DNA of 64,000 bases from Acinetobacter sp. ANC 4169 (GTDB lineage Bacteria; Pseudomonadota; Gammaproteobacteria; Pseudomonadales; Moraxellaceae), in NCBI RefSeq assembly GCF_002135355.1, contig NZ_NEGE01000016.1, forward strand, positions 31,718 to 95,717, given 5' to 3'. Made by a program: the position numbers and the translations under genes. Each line of letters starts with the position of its first letter. Position 1 is the first letter of the stretch. Positions 18,237 to 28,799 of the stretch are shown here, piece by piece. Below the pieces are notes generated by a model. That model did not search any database, was not told the DNA's origin, and was given only the letters and a program-made list of their open reading frames with translations.

Positions 18237-19253
18237 TTAGATAAATCCTTGAGGATTTTGTTTTTGCCAATGCCAACTATCAGCCAACATATCTTCTAAA
18301 GTATATTGTGGTTTCCAGCCCAACTCCGCTACAGCCCGAGCGTTATCTGCAAATGAAGTTGCCACATCTCCTTCACGGCGTGGTTCAATACTATATGCAA
18401 CCGGCACATGATTGACCCGTTCGAACGTTTTCACCACTTCCAAAACCGAAGAACCCTGACCTGTGCCAATATTCCAGGCACGACAACCTTGAGTATTTAA
18501 ACGATTATTCAAGGCACATAAATGCGCATTGGCTAAATCGACCACATGGATATAATCGCGCACTCCAGTCCCGTCAACGGTATCGTAATCATTGCCAAAG
18601 ATAGACAGTTTTTCACGACGGCCAACCGCAACCTGGGTAACAAAAGGCATCAGGTTATTTGGAATACCTTGCGGGTCTTCTCCAATACGGCCACTTTTAT
18701 GTGCACCGACCGGGTTGAAATAACGTAATAAGGCAATCGACCAGCGTTCGTCTGCCACGGATAATTTTTGTAAAAGCTGCTCTACAATCAGTTTGGTATA
18801 ACCATAATTATTACTTGGCATACCTGTAGGCATGTCTTCATTGAGTGGCGATACATTGGCTTCATCATAAACAGTCGCAGATGAACTAAACACCAGCTTA
18901 AATACCTGGGCACGTTCCATTGCTTTCACCAGGCTAATTGAACCTGAAATATTATTTTCAAAATACTTCAGTGGAACTTGCTGGCTTTCACCTACCGCTT
19001 TTAAACCGGCAAAATGAATAACGGCATCAATGTGATGTGTAATGAAAATTTTATCTAGGATTTGCTGATCTAAAATATCACCTTCTATAAAATCCAGATT
19101 TTTAGCAGTTAATTGTTTTACCCGTGTTAAAGACTCTTCAGAGCTGTTCGATAAATTATCTAAAACAACAACTTCATGACCTGCATTTAATAATTCAACA
19201 CAGGTATGCGAACCAATATAGCCTGCACCGCCCGTCACTAAAATTTTAGCCAT
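18237..19253 (-). CDS. galE: UDP-glucose 4-epimerase (Gne1/GalE)
   Basis: The 338-residue short-chain dehydrogenase-type epimerase interconverts UDP-glucose and UDP-galactose, and in Acinetobacter also the N-acetyl forms. NAD binds at GGAGYIGSH (residues 8-16). The catalytic Ser lies in SSSATVYD (about 125) and the YxxxK pair is Tyr150/Lys154 in NNYGYTK. It overlaps pgi by eight bases, in the conserved galU-ugd-pgi-galE order. Confidence 0.94.
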   Translation of the reverse strand: MAKILVTGGAGYIGSHTCVELLNAGHEVVVLDNLSNSSEESLTRVKQLTAKNLDFIEGDILDQQILDKIFITHHIDAVIHFAGLKAVGESQQVPLKYFENNISGSISLVKAMERAQVFKLVFSSSATVYDEANVSPLNEDMPTGMPSNNYGYTKLIVEQLLQKLSVADERWSIALLRYFNPVGAHKSGRIGEDPQGIPNNLMPFVTQVAVGRREKLSIFGNDYDTVDGTGVRDYIHVVDLANAHLCALNNRLNTQGCRAWNIGTGQGSSVLEVVKTFERVNHVPVAYSIEPRREGDVATSFADNARAVAELGWKPQYTLEDMLADSWHWQKQNPQGFI

Positions 19254-20919
19254 GTGTTTTTCCTAATAATATCTTTAATAAACCTTGGGTTGAGGCATCT
19301 AAATCTGAAATATTCTGGCGATGCCCATTTAAAATCGGCAGCAGCTGATTGGCAATTTCTTTGCCTTTTTCAACGCCCCATTGATCAAAGGGATTAATAT
19401 TCCATAGTACAGATTGCACGAATACTTTGTGCTCATACATGGCAATCAACATGCCTAAACTGTATGGATTTAATTCTTTGATCAAGATAGTGGTACTGGG
19501 CTGATTACCTTCATATTGCTTATATTCCGCTAAAGATGCGATTTCCTTTTGATCTAAAGCCTGATTACCAAATGCCAGTAAACGAGATTGAGCCAAGCAG
19601 TTCGATAATGCCAAATGATGCTGTTCGATCAATGCCTCTGCATTATCGACATAGGTAAATTGATTTCCGTTATAACGCTTAACCGGTGCAATAAAATCAC
19701 TGCTTACAGATTGAGTGCCTTGATGGAGCAGTTGATAAAATGCATGCTGTGCATTCGGTCCCACTTCCCCCCACACAATCGGGCAGGTATCCCATTCAAC
19801 TTTTTCACCACTGCGCTGAATCGACTTACCGTTAGACTCCATTTCCAGCTGTTGTAGATAAGCTGCGAAGTATTTCAAGCGACCATCATAGGGCAATACT
19901 GCATGGGTTTGAATGTCTAGGAAATTGTTGTTCCAGGCACCTAATAGACCCATCAGCACAGGAATATTTTTTTCAAACGGTGCTGTCTGGAAATGTTGAT
20001 CTATCGCATAAGCGCCTGCCAACAACTGTTTAAATCCATCTACACCAATGGTTAAGGCAATAGGTAAGCCTATACATGACCAGAGTGAATAACGTCCACC
20101 GACCCAGTCCCATAACAAGAATTGATTTTCAGGAGCAATTCCCCATTCGGTCATTTTATCGGCTTTGGTCGATACCCCAATAAAATGATGTTTCAGAATT
20201 TGCGATTCTTGACCTAAAGATTTTTCCAGCCAAATACGGACAGTTTGCGCATTGGATAATGTATCAATGGTGCCAAATGACTTCGATGAAATGATAAATA
20301 AGGTCGTTTCAGGACGCAGCTTATGCAATAAATCTGAAAGTTGACTGCCGTCAATGGTCGATACAAAATGTGTATTTAAGGGTTTTTGCGTTGCTTTTTT
20401 AAAATCAGACAAGGCATGACTGACCATGAGCGGTCCCAGGTCTGAACCACCGACACCAATATTCACCACATCTTGAATGACTTCACCTGTCGCACCACGA
20501 TATTGCCCCTCATGAATTTTATTGACCAGATCAAACATCCGCTCTAATTGTGCATGTACCTGCCCGGCAAGTTCAGGATGTTGAACTTCATGTTTAGGCA
20601 AGCGTAGTGCCCAATGCATCGCTGCACGCTGCTCGGTATAGTTAATTTCTTCACAAGAAAACAAGCGTTTAATCCATGGCGCCAAGTCTTGTGCATGTGC
20701 CCACTGCACCAGGGCTTGAATGACCTTTTGATCCACACGATGCTTGCTAAAATCGTAAACGATTGGCTCTAAAGCCACGGAAAAATGTTGAAACCGCTCC
20801 GTATCTTCTGCAAATAGTTCAGTTAGATGTTTAACCTCAAATTCATTTTTCAATGCATTTAAGTGAGTAATGACTGAGTTTAAATCCTCTACAGCATAAG
20901 GATGAACCTGTCCGACCAT
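19246..20919 (-). CDS. pgi: Glucose-6-phosphate isomerase
   Basis: The enzyme interconverts glucose 6-phosphate and fructose 6-phosphate. Family signatures are [36 protein letters not shown] and [12 protein letters not shown]. At 557 residues it is full length. Its ATG shares a base with the ugd stop (TAATG), so translation is coupled. In capsule loci this gene is called gpi and links central metabolism to sugar-nucleotide supply through the phosphomutase. Confidence 0.97.
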   Translation of the reverse strand: MVGQVHPYAVEDLNSVITHLNALKNEFEVKHLTELFAEDTERFQHFSVALEPIVYDFSKHRVDQKVIQALVQWAHAQDLAPWIKRLFSCEEINYTEQRAAMHWALRLPKHEVQHPELAGQVHAQLERMFDLVNKIHEGQYRGATGEVIQDVVNIGVGGSDLGPLMVSHALSDFKKATQKPLNTHFVSTIDGSQLSDLLHKLRPETTLFIISSKSFGTIDTLSNAQTVRIWLEKSLGQESQILKHHFIGVSTKADKMTEWGIAPENQFLLWDWVGGRYSLWSCIGLPIALTIGVDGFKQLLAGAYAIDQHFQTAPFEKNIPVLMGLLGAWNNNFLDIQTHAVLPYDGRLKYFAAYLQQLEMESNGKSIQRSGEKVEWDTCPIVWGEVGPNAQHAFYQLLHQGTQSVSSDFIAPVKRYNGNQFTYVDNAEALIEQHHLALSNCLAQSRLLAFGNQALDQKEIASLAEYKQYEGNQPSTTILIKELNPYSLGMLIAMYEHKVFVQSVLWNINPFDQWGVEKGKEIANQLLPILNGHRQNISDLDASTQGLLKILLGKTHG

Positions 20920-22175
20920 TAACGCCCTACTCCCATATAAGCAAAGCCTTGAGCTTTAACATAGCTTGGGTCATAAATATTTCGACCATCCAAAATCAGG
21001 GGATGCTTCATTATTTTGAGTAAGTCTGAATAATTCGGACTCCAATATTGCTTCCAAGCTGTCAATAAACAAAGCGCATGTGCATCTTGAGCAGCCTGAT
21101 ACTGGTCTGTACAGTAAATTAAATCTGAACGCTGTCCATACACTTTTTCAATTTCAGCCAGGGCTTGAGGATCATGTAATTTAACCACTACACCTTGCGC
21201 CCAAAGCGCTTTCAACATGACATGAATGGGTGACTGTTGGATACGAGCAGTATTTTCTTTAAATGCAGCACCCCAAATGGCGACAGTTTTAGCGGCTAAA
21301 TCGCCATGGTAATAGTTCCATAATTTACGGAATAGAAGTTCTTTTTGCTGTTCGTTAATATCCCATACTTGAGAGAGCAACTGACTTTTGGTACCGGTAC
21401 CTGACACGGTATTGGCCAGGGTTAAGATATCATGGCTAAAATTTTCACCGCCAAAACCTGTACCCGGGTATAAATAAGATGCGCCAATACGGTTATCTGC
21501 GGCCATTCCCTGACGGACATGCTCAATATCAATCCCTAGTTTTTCTGCAACTACAGCTAAGTCATTGATATAACTAATGCGTGTTGCCAACATGCCTGAA
21601 ATGCTGAGTTTGGTGAATTCAGCATCGAGTATAGGCATAAATAAATATTGCTGTTCACGCGGGAATAATGGTCTTAATAATTCTTTGATTTTGATTTGAC
21701 TGGACTCATAAACACAACCCACAATCAGCTGTTTGGCCTGAACCAGACTTTGTATAGCATTGCCTTCTTGAATAATATCAGGTAAATAGACCCATTCATC
21801 CTGATTGAGAATTTTTTCAAATTTCTCTGTGCCATGCAAACCTAAAGTTGAACCATTAATCATTAATTTAGGATGAATAATGCTGCGCTGTTTAAGCTCT
21901 TTTAAAATCTCAATAGCTTGTACTTCTTCAGTAGGATTAAAACTAAAGAGGTAAGCATCTATATCTAAAGGAATATCATTAAAGGTGCAGTATTTTAAAA
22001 ATCCACTTTGTTGCTGCTTATCAAGCAATTGCTTGACTGCTTCATCTTGGGTATAAGCCTGCTCTAAAGTGGGCTTTTTCAGTAGTTCACACCAAAAAAC
22101 TTGATGACCACATTCTGCCAATAAAGCTGCCAACACACCGGAGTAAAGGGTTTGTCCAAATACTGCAACTTTCAT
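20919..22175 (-). CDS. ugd: UDP-glucose 6-dehydrogenase-like protein, catalytic Cys replaced
   Basis: By position and overall layout this is the Ugd of the galU-ugd-pgi-galE module, expected to oxidise UDP-glucose to UDP-glucuronate. It keeps the mid-domain [21 protein letters not shown], and [10 protein letters not shown] and [11 protein letters not shown] in the C-terminal domain. It is divergent at two places. The nucleotide loop is GQTLYSG instead of GxGxxG. The active-site segment reads [12 protein letters not shown], with Asn245 where the family has Cys. I recall Acinetobacter relatives sharing this change, so it may be a lineage-wide variant. Catalytic activity should not be assumed. 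Confidence 0.75.
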   Translation of the reverse strand: MKVAVFGQTLYSGVLAALLAECGHQVFWCELLKKPTLEQAYTQDEAVKQLLDKQQQSGFLKYCTFNDIPLDIDAYLFSFNPTEEVQAIEILKELKQRSIIHPKLMINGSTLGLHGTEKFEKILNQDEWVYLPDIIQEGNAIQSLVQAKQLIVGCVYESSQIKIKELLRPLFPREQQYLFMPILDAEFTKLSISGMLATRISYINDLAVVAEKLGIDIEHVRQGMAADNRIGASYLYPGTGFGGENFSHDILTLANTVSGTGTKSQLLSQVWDINEQQKELLFRKLWNYYHGDLAAKTVAIWGAAFKENTARIQQSPIHVMLKALWAQGVVVKLHDPQALAEIEKVYGQRSDLIYCTDQYQAAQDAHALCLLTAWKQYWSPNYSDLLKIMKHPLILDGRNIYDPSYVKAQGFAYMGVGR

Positions 22176-22188
22176 AGAAATTCCTAAT

Positions 22189-23064
22189 TTAAAATTTAAG
22201 TTCTTTAATTAAGTCTTTAAATGCCTCACCAAGTTTGGGATGGTCTACACCATAATGTAATACTGCTTTTAGATAACCGAGTTTGCTGCCACAGTCAAAG
22301 GTTTGACCTTTCATACGATAAGCTTCAACGGTTTCTTCACGTTGTAGTTCTGCTATTGCATCGGTCAGTTGAATTTCATTCCCTGCACCCTTCGGCGTAT
22401 TTTCCAATAGCTGCATAATCTTGGCAGGTAAGACATAGCGTCCAACCACAGACAAATTAGATGGTGCCGTACCCACAGCAGGTTTTTCTACAATGCCCTG
22501 CATAACAATACTTTTACCTTCTTCCGGTATTGAAGCGACATCCACAATACCATATTGATCGACCAAATGATCAGGCACAGCCTCGACCATAATTTGTGAT
22601 GCTTGTGACTGGTTATAATGTTGAATCATCAAGCTTAAATCATTCAGCTCATCAGCGTCCTTCACCAGAACATCTGGTAAAAGTACTGCAAATGGCTCAT
22701 TTCCAATAATATCCTTGACACAGAGTACAGCATGGCCCAAGCCCAAAGGCTGTGGCTGACGTACACTCACCACACTGACATGCGGTGGCAATATTTCTGT
22801 AATTTCTTTCAGTAGGTCAAATTTCTTTTTATTTTCTAAAGTCGTTTCCAGTTCAAAATTACGGTCGAAATAGTTTTCAATGGATGCTTTTGATGAATGG
22901 GTCACCAAGATAATCTGTTCAATGCCTGCCGCGACAGCCTCGCGTACCACATATTCAATTGCAGGACGGTCTACCACTGTCACCATTTCTTTAGGAATGG
23001 ATTTACTGGCAGGTAAAAAACGAGTCCCCAAACCAGCAACCGGGAGAATGGCTTTTTTGATCAT
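22189..23064 (-). CDS. galU: UTP-glucose-1-phosphate uridylyltransferase
   Basis: The 291-residue enzyme forms UDP-glucose from UTP and glucose 1-phosphate. It has the nucleotide-binding LPVAGLGTRFLPASKSIPKEM at the N-terminus, then RPAIEYVVREAVAAGIE, the central DQYGIVDV, and the C-terminal KGQTFDCGSKLGYL. It follows the initiating transferase gene by 36 bases and begins the conserved right-hand module (galU-ugd-pgi-galE) of the capsule locus. Confidence 0.97.
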   Translation of the reverse strand: MIKKAILPVAGLGTRFLPASKSIPKEMVTVVDRPAIEYVVREAVAAGIEQIILVTHSSKASIENYFDRNFELETTLENKKKFDLLKEITEILPPHVSVVSVRQPQPLGLGHAVLCVKDIIGNEPFAVLLPDVLVKDADELNDLSLMIQHYNQSQASQIMVEAVPDHLVDQYGIVDVASIPEEGKSIVMQGIVEKPAVGTAPSNLSVVGRYVLPAKIMQLLENTPKGAGNEIQLTDAIAELQREETVEAYRMKGQTFDCGSKLGYLKAVLHYGVDHPKLGEAFKDLIKELKF

Positions 23065-23100
23065 AATATTTACAAAATTGAAAATGAACAGAAATTTATT

Positions 23101-23724
23101 TTATCCATTTTTAGACAGATGAGTATCTGAAATATGTTTATTCGAAAAACGTTCAGCTCCAACTTCTTGATCAGGAGCATTAATACCTTCTTTGGTGAAC
23201 ATCACTTTAACGGTTTTAAACATGATTTTAGAATCAAGCCAAATAGAAGATTGATCGACATATTGCACATCTAATTCAAATTTTTCTTCCCAAGACAGGT
23301 TATTACGCCCACTGACCTGAGCGAGTCCCGTCATTCCCGGCCGAACTTCATGGCGACGCATTTGCTCAGGAGTATAATGTTCCAAAAAATCTTTCATTTG
23401 CGGACGAGGACCCACAATACTCATATCCCCCTTTAATACATTTATAAGCTGCGGCATTTCATCTAGGCTAGTTGAACGTAATTTTTGTCCAAAAGGAGTA
23501 ATCCGCTGATCATCAGGTAAAGGGTTTCCGTCTTTATCCAAAGCATCTTTCATTGAACGGAACTTGATCATCTTGAAAAGTTTTGCATTCTTTCCAGGCC
23601 GCTCTTGATAAAAGAAAATTGGTGAACCTAAATTTTTACGGACTTTATAAGCCACCCAAAGGAAAATTGGACTCAACAGAGCTAATGCTGTTAAAGCTAT
23701 TAAAAAATCAATTAAACGTTTCAT
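23101..23724 (-). CDS. Initiating sugar-phosphate transferase (PglC/Itr type), block B
   Basis: This 207-residue monotopic membrane enzyme should move a sugar phosphate from UDP-sugar to undecaprenyl phosphate, the first step of repeat-unit assembly. It has one N-terminal membrane helix and the PglC-type core: KMIKFRSMKDA, STSLDEMPQL, GDMSIVGPRP and VRPGMTGLAQVSGRN. It lies directly before galU, where A. baumannii loci often carry itr genes. A related protein is encoded at 39800-40408, so the locus has two initiating transferases. The sugar is unknown. Confidence 0.88.
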   Translation of the reverse strand: MKRLIDFLIALTALALLSPIFLWVAYKVRKNLGSPIFFYQERPGKNAKLFKMIKFRSMKDALDKDGNPLPDDQRITPFGQKLRSTSLDEMPQLINVLKGDMSIVGPRPQMKDFLEHYTPEQMRRHEVRPGMTGLAQVSGRNNLSWEEKFELDVQYVDQSSIWLDSKIMFKTVKVMFTKEGINAPDQEVGAERFSNKHISDTHLSKNG

Positions 23725-23887
23725 TTATATAACCTTAATTATCCTTATTTAGTCCTTAAAGAAGTTCTAAAATTAAAATTATTCAATACTTATTACTACA
23801 ATAATCTTTATAAAGACATCCAGATTTTAAACACTTTCTATGAAAAGTATTATATCTTGAAATTACTTACTTTAAACCTGAATTTAC

Positions 23888-25009
23888 TTAAATCATAGAA
23901 ATCAGCTTTTCAACTGTAACATCTCGTAAGTATTCAGATTTTATTTTTTCTCTGTTTTTTACGCATAATTGCCGATATTTACCATTTTCTTGGATATGCT
24001 GAATTTCACACTTCAATGCCTGAATATTGCAGGGAGCTATTAAAGAAACATTTTGAAAGCTTTCTAGGGTTTTTCCAGCTACACCAACGCCACCATATAA
24101 AATATATTTTCCGGTAGATAAATATTCATATAACTTAGAAGGCATAGCAGTGGAGAATTCTGGGGTCAATTGTGCATATAGAACATCGGACTGATTATAT
24201 ATTTCTAAAAGTTCCTCAAACTGACAACGTCCCAAGAAGTTTAAATTTGGTTGGTTAAGATTCGCTAATTTATTTATTCTTTCAAAATCTGTACCAGCAC
24301 CAACAATATTAAATTGAACATGTGGTAACAGTTTACTTGTTTCTACCAGGGTTGATAAGTCTTGTGCCAAACCTACATTACCAATATAAGTTACGGTAAA
24401 TTGATTAGAACGATTCGGCTGGATATGACTTAACTTTTCAAAAACTGAAAGCGAAACCCCATTTGGAACTTTAACAATTAATCCAGAGTTAGAGATATTT
24501 TTAGACACATAATCAAATTCATGATTATTGGTCACACTGATAATATCAAACTTCTTTAAATTAGCTAAAGCGCTTTGAGTAAAAACTTTTTTAGCAATTC
24601 TATTAACCAATGACTTTTGATCTAGATACTCCCAGCTTAAATCGCGGATATCTAAAATTTTGGTTTTTCCCGATTTAAGTAAAAAGCTTAAATGCAGTAA
24701 AAACATTGATGGGATGGTGATTAAATTTACATCACAATTGAGTTCATTGGCTTTATTTAATGCCAGTGAAGCTATTTTCATTTCCAAAAAAGCACGTTTA
24801 ATAAAAGATGGAATCTTGGTATCAATAAATGGAATTTTGAAATGTTTGAAGCGCTCATGTTCCAGTAAATTAAATGCCTCACCATCCATAGAAATCAATT
24901 TAACTTGATGTCCAGCCGCTATAGATGAATTTACAAAACTGAGAACTCTGTTTCTGGATGCATTTTCATTTTCGAGACTATTGGCACTAATAATACATAT
25001 ATTTGACAT
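23888..25009 (-). CDS. Glycosyltransferase (GT4-like)
   Basis: The 373-residue protein has two Rossmann-like halves. The C-terminal half carries the GT4 pattern: FTVTYIGNVGLAQDLSTLVE, LNFLGRCQFEELLEIYNQSDV and PSKLYEYLSTGKYI with the nucleotide-sugar Glu. It should add one sugar to the lipid-linked repeat unit on the cytoplasmic face. The ATG at 25009 has AGG upstream and begins the expected first beta strand (NICIISAN). It almost touches the heparinase-like gene upstream. About 160 bp without a recognisable signal separate it from the initiating transferase. Confidence 0.85.
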   Translation of the reverse strand: MSNICIISANSLENENASRNRVLSFVNSSIAAGHQVKLISMDGEAFNLLEHERFKHFKIPFIDTKIPSFIKRAFLEMKIASLALNKANELNCDVNLITIPSMFLLHLSFLLKSGKTKILDIRDLSWEYLDQKSLVNRIAKKVFTQSALANLKKFDIISVTNNHEFDYVSKNISNSGLIVKVPNGVSLSVFEKLSHIQPNRSNQFTVTYIGNVGLAQDLSTLVETSKLLPHVQFNIVGAGTDFERINKLANLNQPNLNFLGRCQFEELLEIYNQSDVLYAQLTPEFSTAMPSKLYEYLSTGKYILYGGVGVAGKTLESFQNVSLIAPCNIQALKCEIQHIQENGKYRQLCVKNREKIKSEYLRDVTVEKLISMI

Positions 25010-25010
25010 T

Positions 25011-26645
25011 TTAAAGACCTGTATCTCTGCAAGAAATTGACATCTCATAATTATTTGATAATAAATTTATTTTCAAACAAGTATTTGAAATTGATTTACC
25101 AAACTCAGGATGCCAATACCTATCTATAAGCATAGTATCAATATCACCTTGTAGTCGAATATCAATGATGTGATCATTTAATTCACATACAAAATCATGA
25201 TTTGATTCTTGTCTTATTTTCACATCGGGATGAAAATGAATATATGAAATTGCAGAATCAAACTGTCCTAATAAATTATCTTTTAAAATAATTTGGTTAT
25301 CTTGAAAGTCTACAGCACGGTTATGAACAACCCCAGTTAAACTCTTATAAGATGCTGAAAAATCCAAGATTCTATTATCATGGTAATGGATTGTATTTAA
25401 TTTAGGGCTTACCCTTCTCGCAACTCTAAAGCCAGACCAAATTTCACTGGAATTTTGCTGATCAATCTCAATAGTATTATGGGCAGATGTTCCGCGCTGA
25501 TATAACCTTTCAGTACCTAATCCGTATTGAGATATCCCGGAATTTACGATAAATCTTGAACCCAATATACTTAATTCAAAACTCAGCGTATCTGCATGAG
25601 CATGTCCTGGCTGATAACTTGGCCCAACTTCAGCAACATCAATAATAAATTTATAAGCCTCACGTTCAACAGAGATATAACCACTGTCAGTTAAACTGGC
25701 ATCTCTAATACCTGTTATCTCAATATTTATTTTTAAATTTTCAGCATAATGGGATAAATTTTCATAAGTCGATGCAATACCAAATGCAGCATCATTAAAA
25801 AAAGAAATCTCGCCGTCTGGATGGGATAAATATTTAAGCCACTCAAGCATCTTTTGAATTTTATTTTTCAAATGTTCTTTATCTAGTAATTCCGTGTTTG
25901 CATAACAAATAACGACTAATTGATAGATATCTAAGAGATCTTCTAAAAAAATGGCATGATACATTGGCGTTAATTCAAAATTTGCACCATCAGCTAGAAC
26001 TTGTTCATCAATTTCTTTTTTATAAATTTTCAATCCTAAATCTAGCCATTTTTTCGATTCTGAAGTATCAAAAAACATTCCTGCAAAAATTAGTGCTTTC
26101 GCATTCGCAAATAGATGGTTAGCGAGAATATGCCACTCAACCGTTTTTGATAAATGCTCAGCTTGTAAGGCTAGGCTCTGTAATTGAAGTTCATTTAGTC
26201 TATTACCCTGTAATGACCACTTCACCCAGTTCACAATTCTTAAAGAATTTGGATAAGGCTCCCAAGCGTTGCCTGAAGAATAGGGATTTTCAGCAATCCA
26301 TTTATGAATTAAATCAGTATGCCAATCTTTACGATCTATTGCATTTTCCGCATTTAAATCATCAAAATAATGCAGGTTGTATAACCATAATTTTTCTTGC
26401 TGCGTCGTATTCCAATCCTCAGCCGTATTTAACTGACCTAGATGATTTAAAAATACAAACTGTGTTGGACTGAGCATACTAATAGGCTTGGCTATTGTAT
26501 TTTCCCAATTTTGTGCGAGCTTTTTAAGCTGAGTATTAAATACGGTTTGCTTGGTTTTTGGTTTAAGTAAAAGATAGTGCAGCCGATAAAACAACTGCAC
26601 AAATTTTAAATATTTAATAGTATGAATTAATTTTAGTAGTTTCAT
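25011..26645 (-). CDS. Heparinase II/III-family protein
   Basis: The 544-residue protein has an N-terminal helical toroid (about 60-330; LYNLHYFDDLNA, GNAWEPYPNSLRIVNW) and a C-terminal beta-sheet domain with the hallmark PGHAHADTLSFEL. The family cleaves uronic-acid-containing polysaccharides by beta-elimination. No convincing signal peptide is seen: the N-terminus is basic (KLIHTIKYLKF) without a cleavage site. It may therefore act in the cytoplasm, perhaps as a modifier rather than a degrader. It is next to the two-domain oxidoreductase and in a locus that makes uronic acids (ManNAcA, probably GalNAcA). Confidence 0.85.
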   Translation of the reverse strand: MKLLKLIHTIKYLKFVQLFYRLHYLLLKPKTKQTVFNTQLKKLAQNWENTIAKPISMLSPTQFVFLNHLGQLNTAEDWNTTQQEKLWLYNLHYFDDLNAENAIDRKDWHTDLIHKWIAENPYSSGNAWEPYPNSLRIVNWVKWSLQGNRLNELQLQSLALQAEHLSKTVEWHILANHLFANAKALIFAGMFFDTSESKKWLDLGLKIYKKEIDEQVLADGANFELTPMYHAIFLEDLLDIYQLVVICYANTELLDKEHLKNKIQKMLEWLKYLSHPDGEISFFNDAAFGIASTYENLSHYAENLKINIEITGIRDASLTDSGYISVEREAYKFIIDVAEVGPSYQPGHAHADTLSFELSILGSRFIVNSGISQYGLGTERLYQRGTSAHNTIEIDQQNSSEIWSGFRVARRVSPKLNTIHYHDNRILDFSASYKSLTGVVHNRAVDFQDNQIILKDNLLGQFDSAISYIHFHPDVKIRQESNHDFVCELNDHIIDIRLQGDIDTMLIDRYWHPEFGKSISNTCLKINLLSNNYEMSISCRDTGL

Positions 26646-26657
26646 AGCAAATAAAGC

Positions 26658-28799
26658 TTAAGCCTGCTTTTCTCTCAGTAATTGCGCTGCTTGAATTGTG
26701 ACTCTTGCAACTTCTAAAATTTCCTCTAGAGGAATTGGAGTGCTTTGGCCTTTTTCAATTGCTTCAACAAAAGCTTTGGTGCAATTTTCCTGACCCTTAT
26801 CTTGGCTCCATAGATTCATTTTCTTGAATCCAGACCATCCATAACCTGTCATTTTTCTAAAGTTATCTAATTGAAGAACCTTGCCACCAGTGAAGACTTC
26901 AATTCGTTCTTTTGGAAATGCATTAGACCCATTCGCTAAATAGAAAATTGTACCAAATGAACCATCTTCAAAGGCTAAGGTAATACAAGCTTTATCTTCA
27001 ACCAAGTCATGATCAAATTGCGTTCCCATACCTTGTACTTGGTAATTGACAATTTTTGAACCTGCAAGGAATCGCATTAAATCAATAAAGTGGCAGGCCT
27101 CACCAATAATGCGACCACCACCTATTTCAGGATCCTGAGTCCAATGATCTACTGGTATAGCACCTGCATTCATGGTCATGATAAATGTTTTAGGCTGTTT
27201 TACTGTTGCTAACAGCTGCTTCATTTTTTGAATTTGTGGTGAGAAACGACGGTTAAAACCAACCATTAAATGAGGTTTAGCCGTAGACGAATTAGATTGA
27301 TAGAAATCTTCAATAGCATCTACATCTGCTAAATTTAATGCTAGCGGCTTTTCCACGAAAACATTTTTATTCGCATTCAATGCGTCCAGAACAAATTTTG
27401 CATGTGTGTTATGACGCGTTGCAATAATACAGGTGTTAATTTCACTATTTTGCCAAATATCATTTAGTTCTGATGAGGCAATTTTGAAGCCAGCCTTCTC
27501 ACCATGAATTACACTATTCACGCCACTTGCAGTCACAATAGTATGCAAATTCACATTGGTTTTCTTAAATGCCGGAATGAGTACACGTGACGCATAGTTA
27601 CCAGCACCAATACAACCCAAAGTAACCTTAGCAACTGAGTTCAATTGATAGTTCGGTAAATCTAAACGTTTGAAATGTCTATTTTCAACCTGATGTTCGT
27701 ATTGTAGAACAATACCTAAACTATCGCGTACATTGGTAAGTACTTCATATGCTGCAACTGCATCTTCAAATTTGAATCGATGACTCACCAATGTTTCAAC
27801 ATCTAAAGCACCCGATGCCATCATATCCAAAACGGCAACAAAGTTACGCTGCTCTGTCCAACGAACAAAACCGATTGGATAATCATTACCTTTCGCTTCA
27901 TAGAATTCATCATAGCGACCTGGGCCATATGAACACGAAACCTGGAAGCTTAATTCTTTTTCATAAAAATCAGCACGGTTTAATTCCAAGCCTACAACAC
28001 CAACAAGAATAATACGGCCACGTTGACGACACATTAATGCTGCTTGGTGTACAGGATCATTTGACTTAGTCGAGGCGGTAATAATTACGCCATCCACACC
28101 CAAACCACGTGCAAATACTTCTGCCACTGTTACTGGATCTTGACCTAAAGCAGGATTACAAATCTCAGCTCCATATTTTTTTGCCAGTTCTAGTTTTTTT
28201 TGATCAAAATCGACAGCTAAAACGCGACACCCATTTGCTTTAAGTAATTGAATTGCCATTAGGCCAATAAGACCAGCCCCAATAACAACAAAACTCTCCC
28301 CTAAAGTCGGCTGTGCCAAACGGATACCTTGTAAAGCAATTGCACCTAATACGGTAAAACTTGCCGCTTCATCAGACACATTATCTGGAATTTTTGCACA
28401 TAAGTTTTTAGGTACTTTAACTACGTCAGCATGGTGACCATTCGAAACAACTCGATCACCAATTTTAAAACCCTCAACCTGTTTACCAATATCTTGAATG
28501 ATACCTACATTACAGTATCCTAGAGGTAATGGTTGGTTCAATTTAGATTGAACAGCTTCATAAGTAGTAAGCAGACCGTCAGTTTTAACCTTATCAAGTA
28601 CCATACGTACTTTTTCGGGTTGTTGGCGTGCTTTATCAATAACATTTGCTTTACCAAAATCAACAAGCATACGTTCCGTACCAGCAGAAATAAGAGAAAT
28701 ACTGGTAGAGATAATAAGGTGACCTGTACTTATTTGAGGAGATGGGGCTTCAACAATTGAAGTTCCGCCTTTAGATAAATCTTGAAAAATTTGTTTCAA
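26658..28799 (-). CDS. Two-domain oxidoreductase (MDR dehydrogenase plus Gfo/Idh/MocA)
   Basis: Residues 1 to about 360 are a medium-chain dehydrogenase/reductase domain, with GAGLIGLMAIQLLKANGC and AVDFDQKKLELAKKYGA for the dinucleotide. Residues about 390-713 are a Gfo/Idh/MocA domain starting LGCIGAGNYASRVLIPAF, with the family EKPLAL. The fusion could carry out two linked redox steps on a nucleotide- or lipid-linked sugar. Such fusions occur with heparinase-like proteins in surface-polysaccharide clusters; the reaction is not established to my knowledge. Its ATG overlaps the wzy stop (ATGA), so it is translated with it. Confidence 0.88.
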   Translation of the reverse strand: MKQIFQDLSKGGTSIVEAPSPQISTGHLIISTSISLISAGTERMLVDFGKANVIDKARQQPEKVRMVLDKVKTDGLLTTYEAVQSKLNQPLPLGYCNVGIIQDIGKQVEGFKIGDRVVSNGHHADVVKVPKNLCAKIPDNVSDEAASFTVLGAIALQGIRLAQPTLGESFVVIGAGLIGLMAIQLLKANGCRVLAVDFDQKKLELAKKYGAEICNPALGQDPVTVAEVFARGLGVDGVIITASTKSNDPVHQAALMCRQRGRIILVGVVGLELNRADFYEKELSFQVSCSYGPGRYDEFYEAKGNDYPIGFVRWTEQRNFVAVLDMMASGALDVETLVSHRFKFEDAVAAYEVLTNVRDSLGIVLQYEHQVENRHFKRLDLPNYQLNSVAKVTLGCIGAGNYASRVLIPAFKKTNVNLHTIVTASGVNSVIHGEKAGFKIASSELNDIWQNSEINTCIIATRHNTHAKFVLDALNANKNVFVEKPLALNLADVDAIEDFYQSNSSTAKPHLMVGFNRRFSPQIQKMKQLLATVKQPKTFIMTMNAGAIPVDHWTQDPEIGGGRIIGEACHFIDLMRFLAGSKIVNYQVQGMGTQFDHDLVEDKACITLAFEDGSFGTIFYLANGSNAFPKERIEVFTGGKVLQLDNFRKMTGYGWSGFKKMNLWSQDKGQENCTKAFVEAIEKGQSTPIPLEEILEVARVTIQAAQLLREKQA

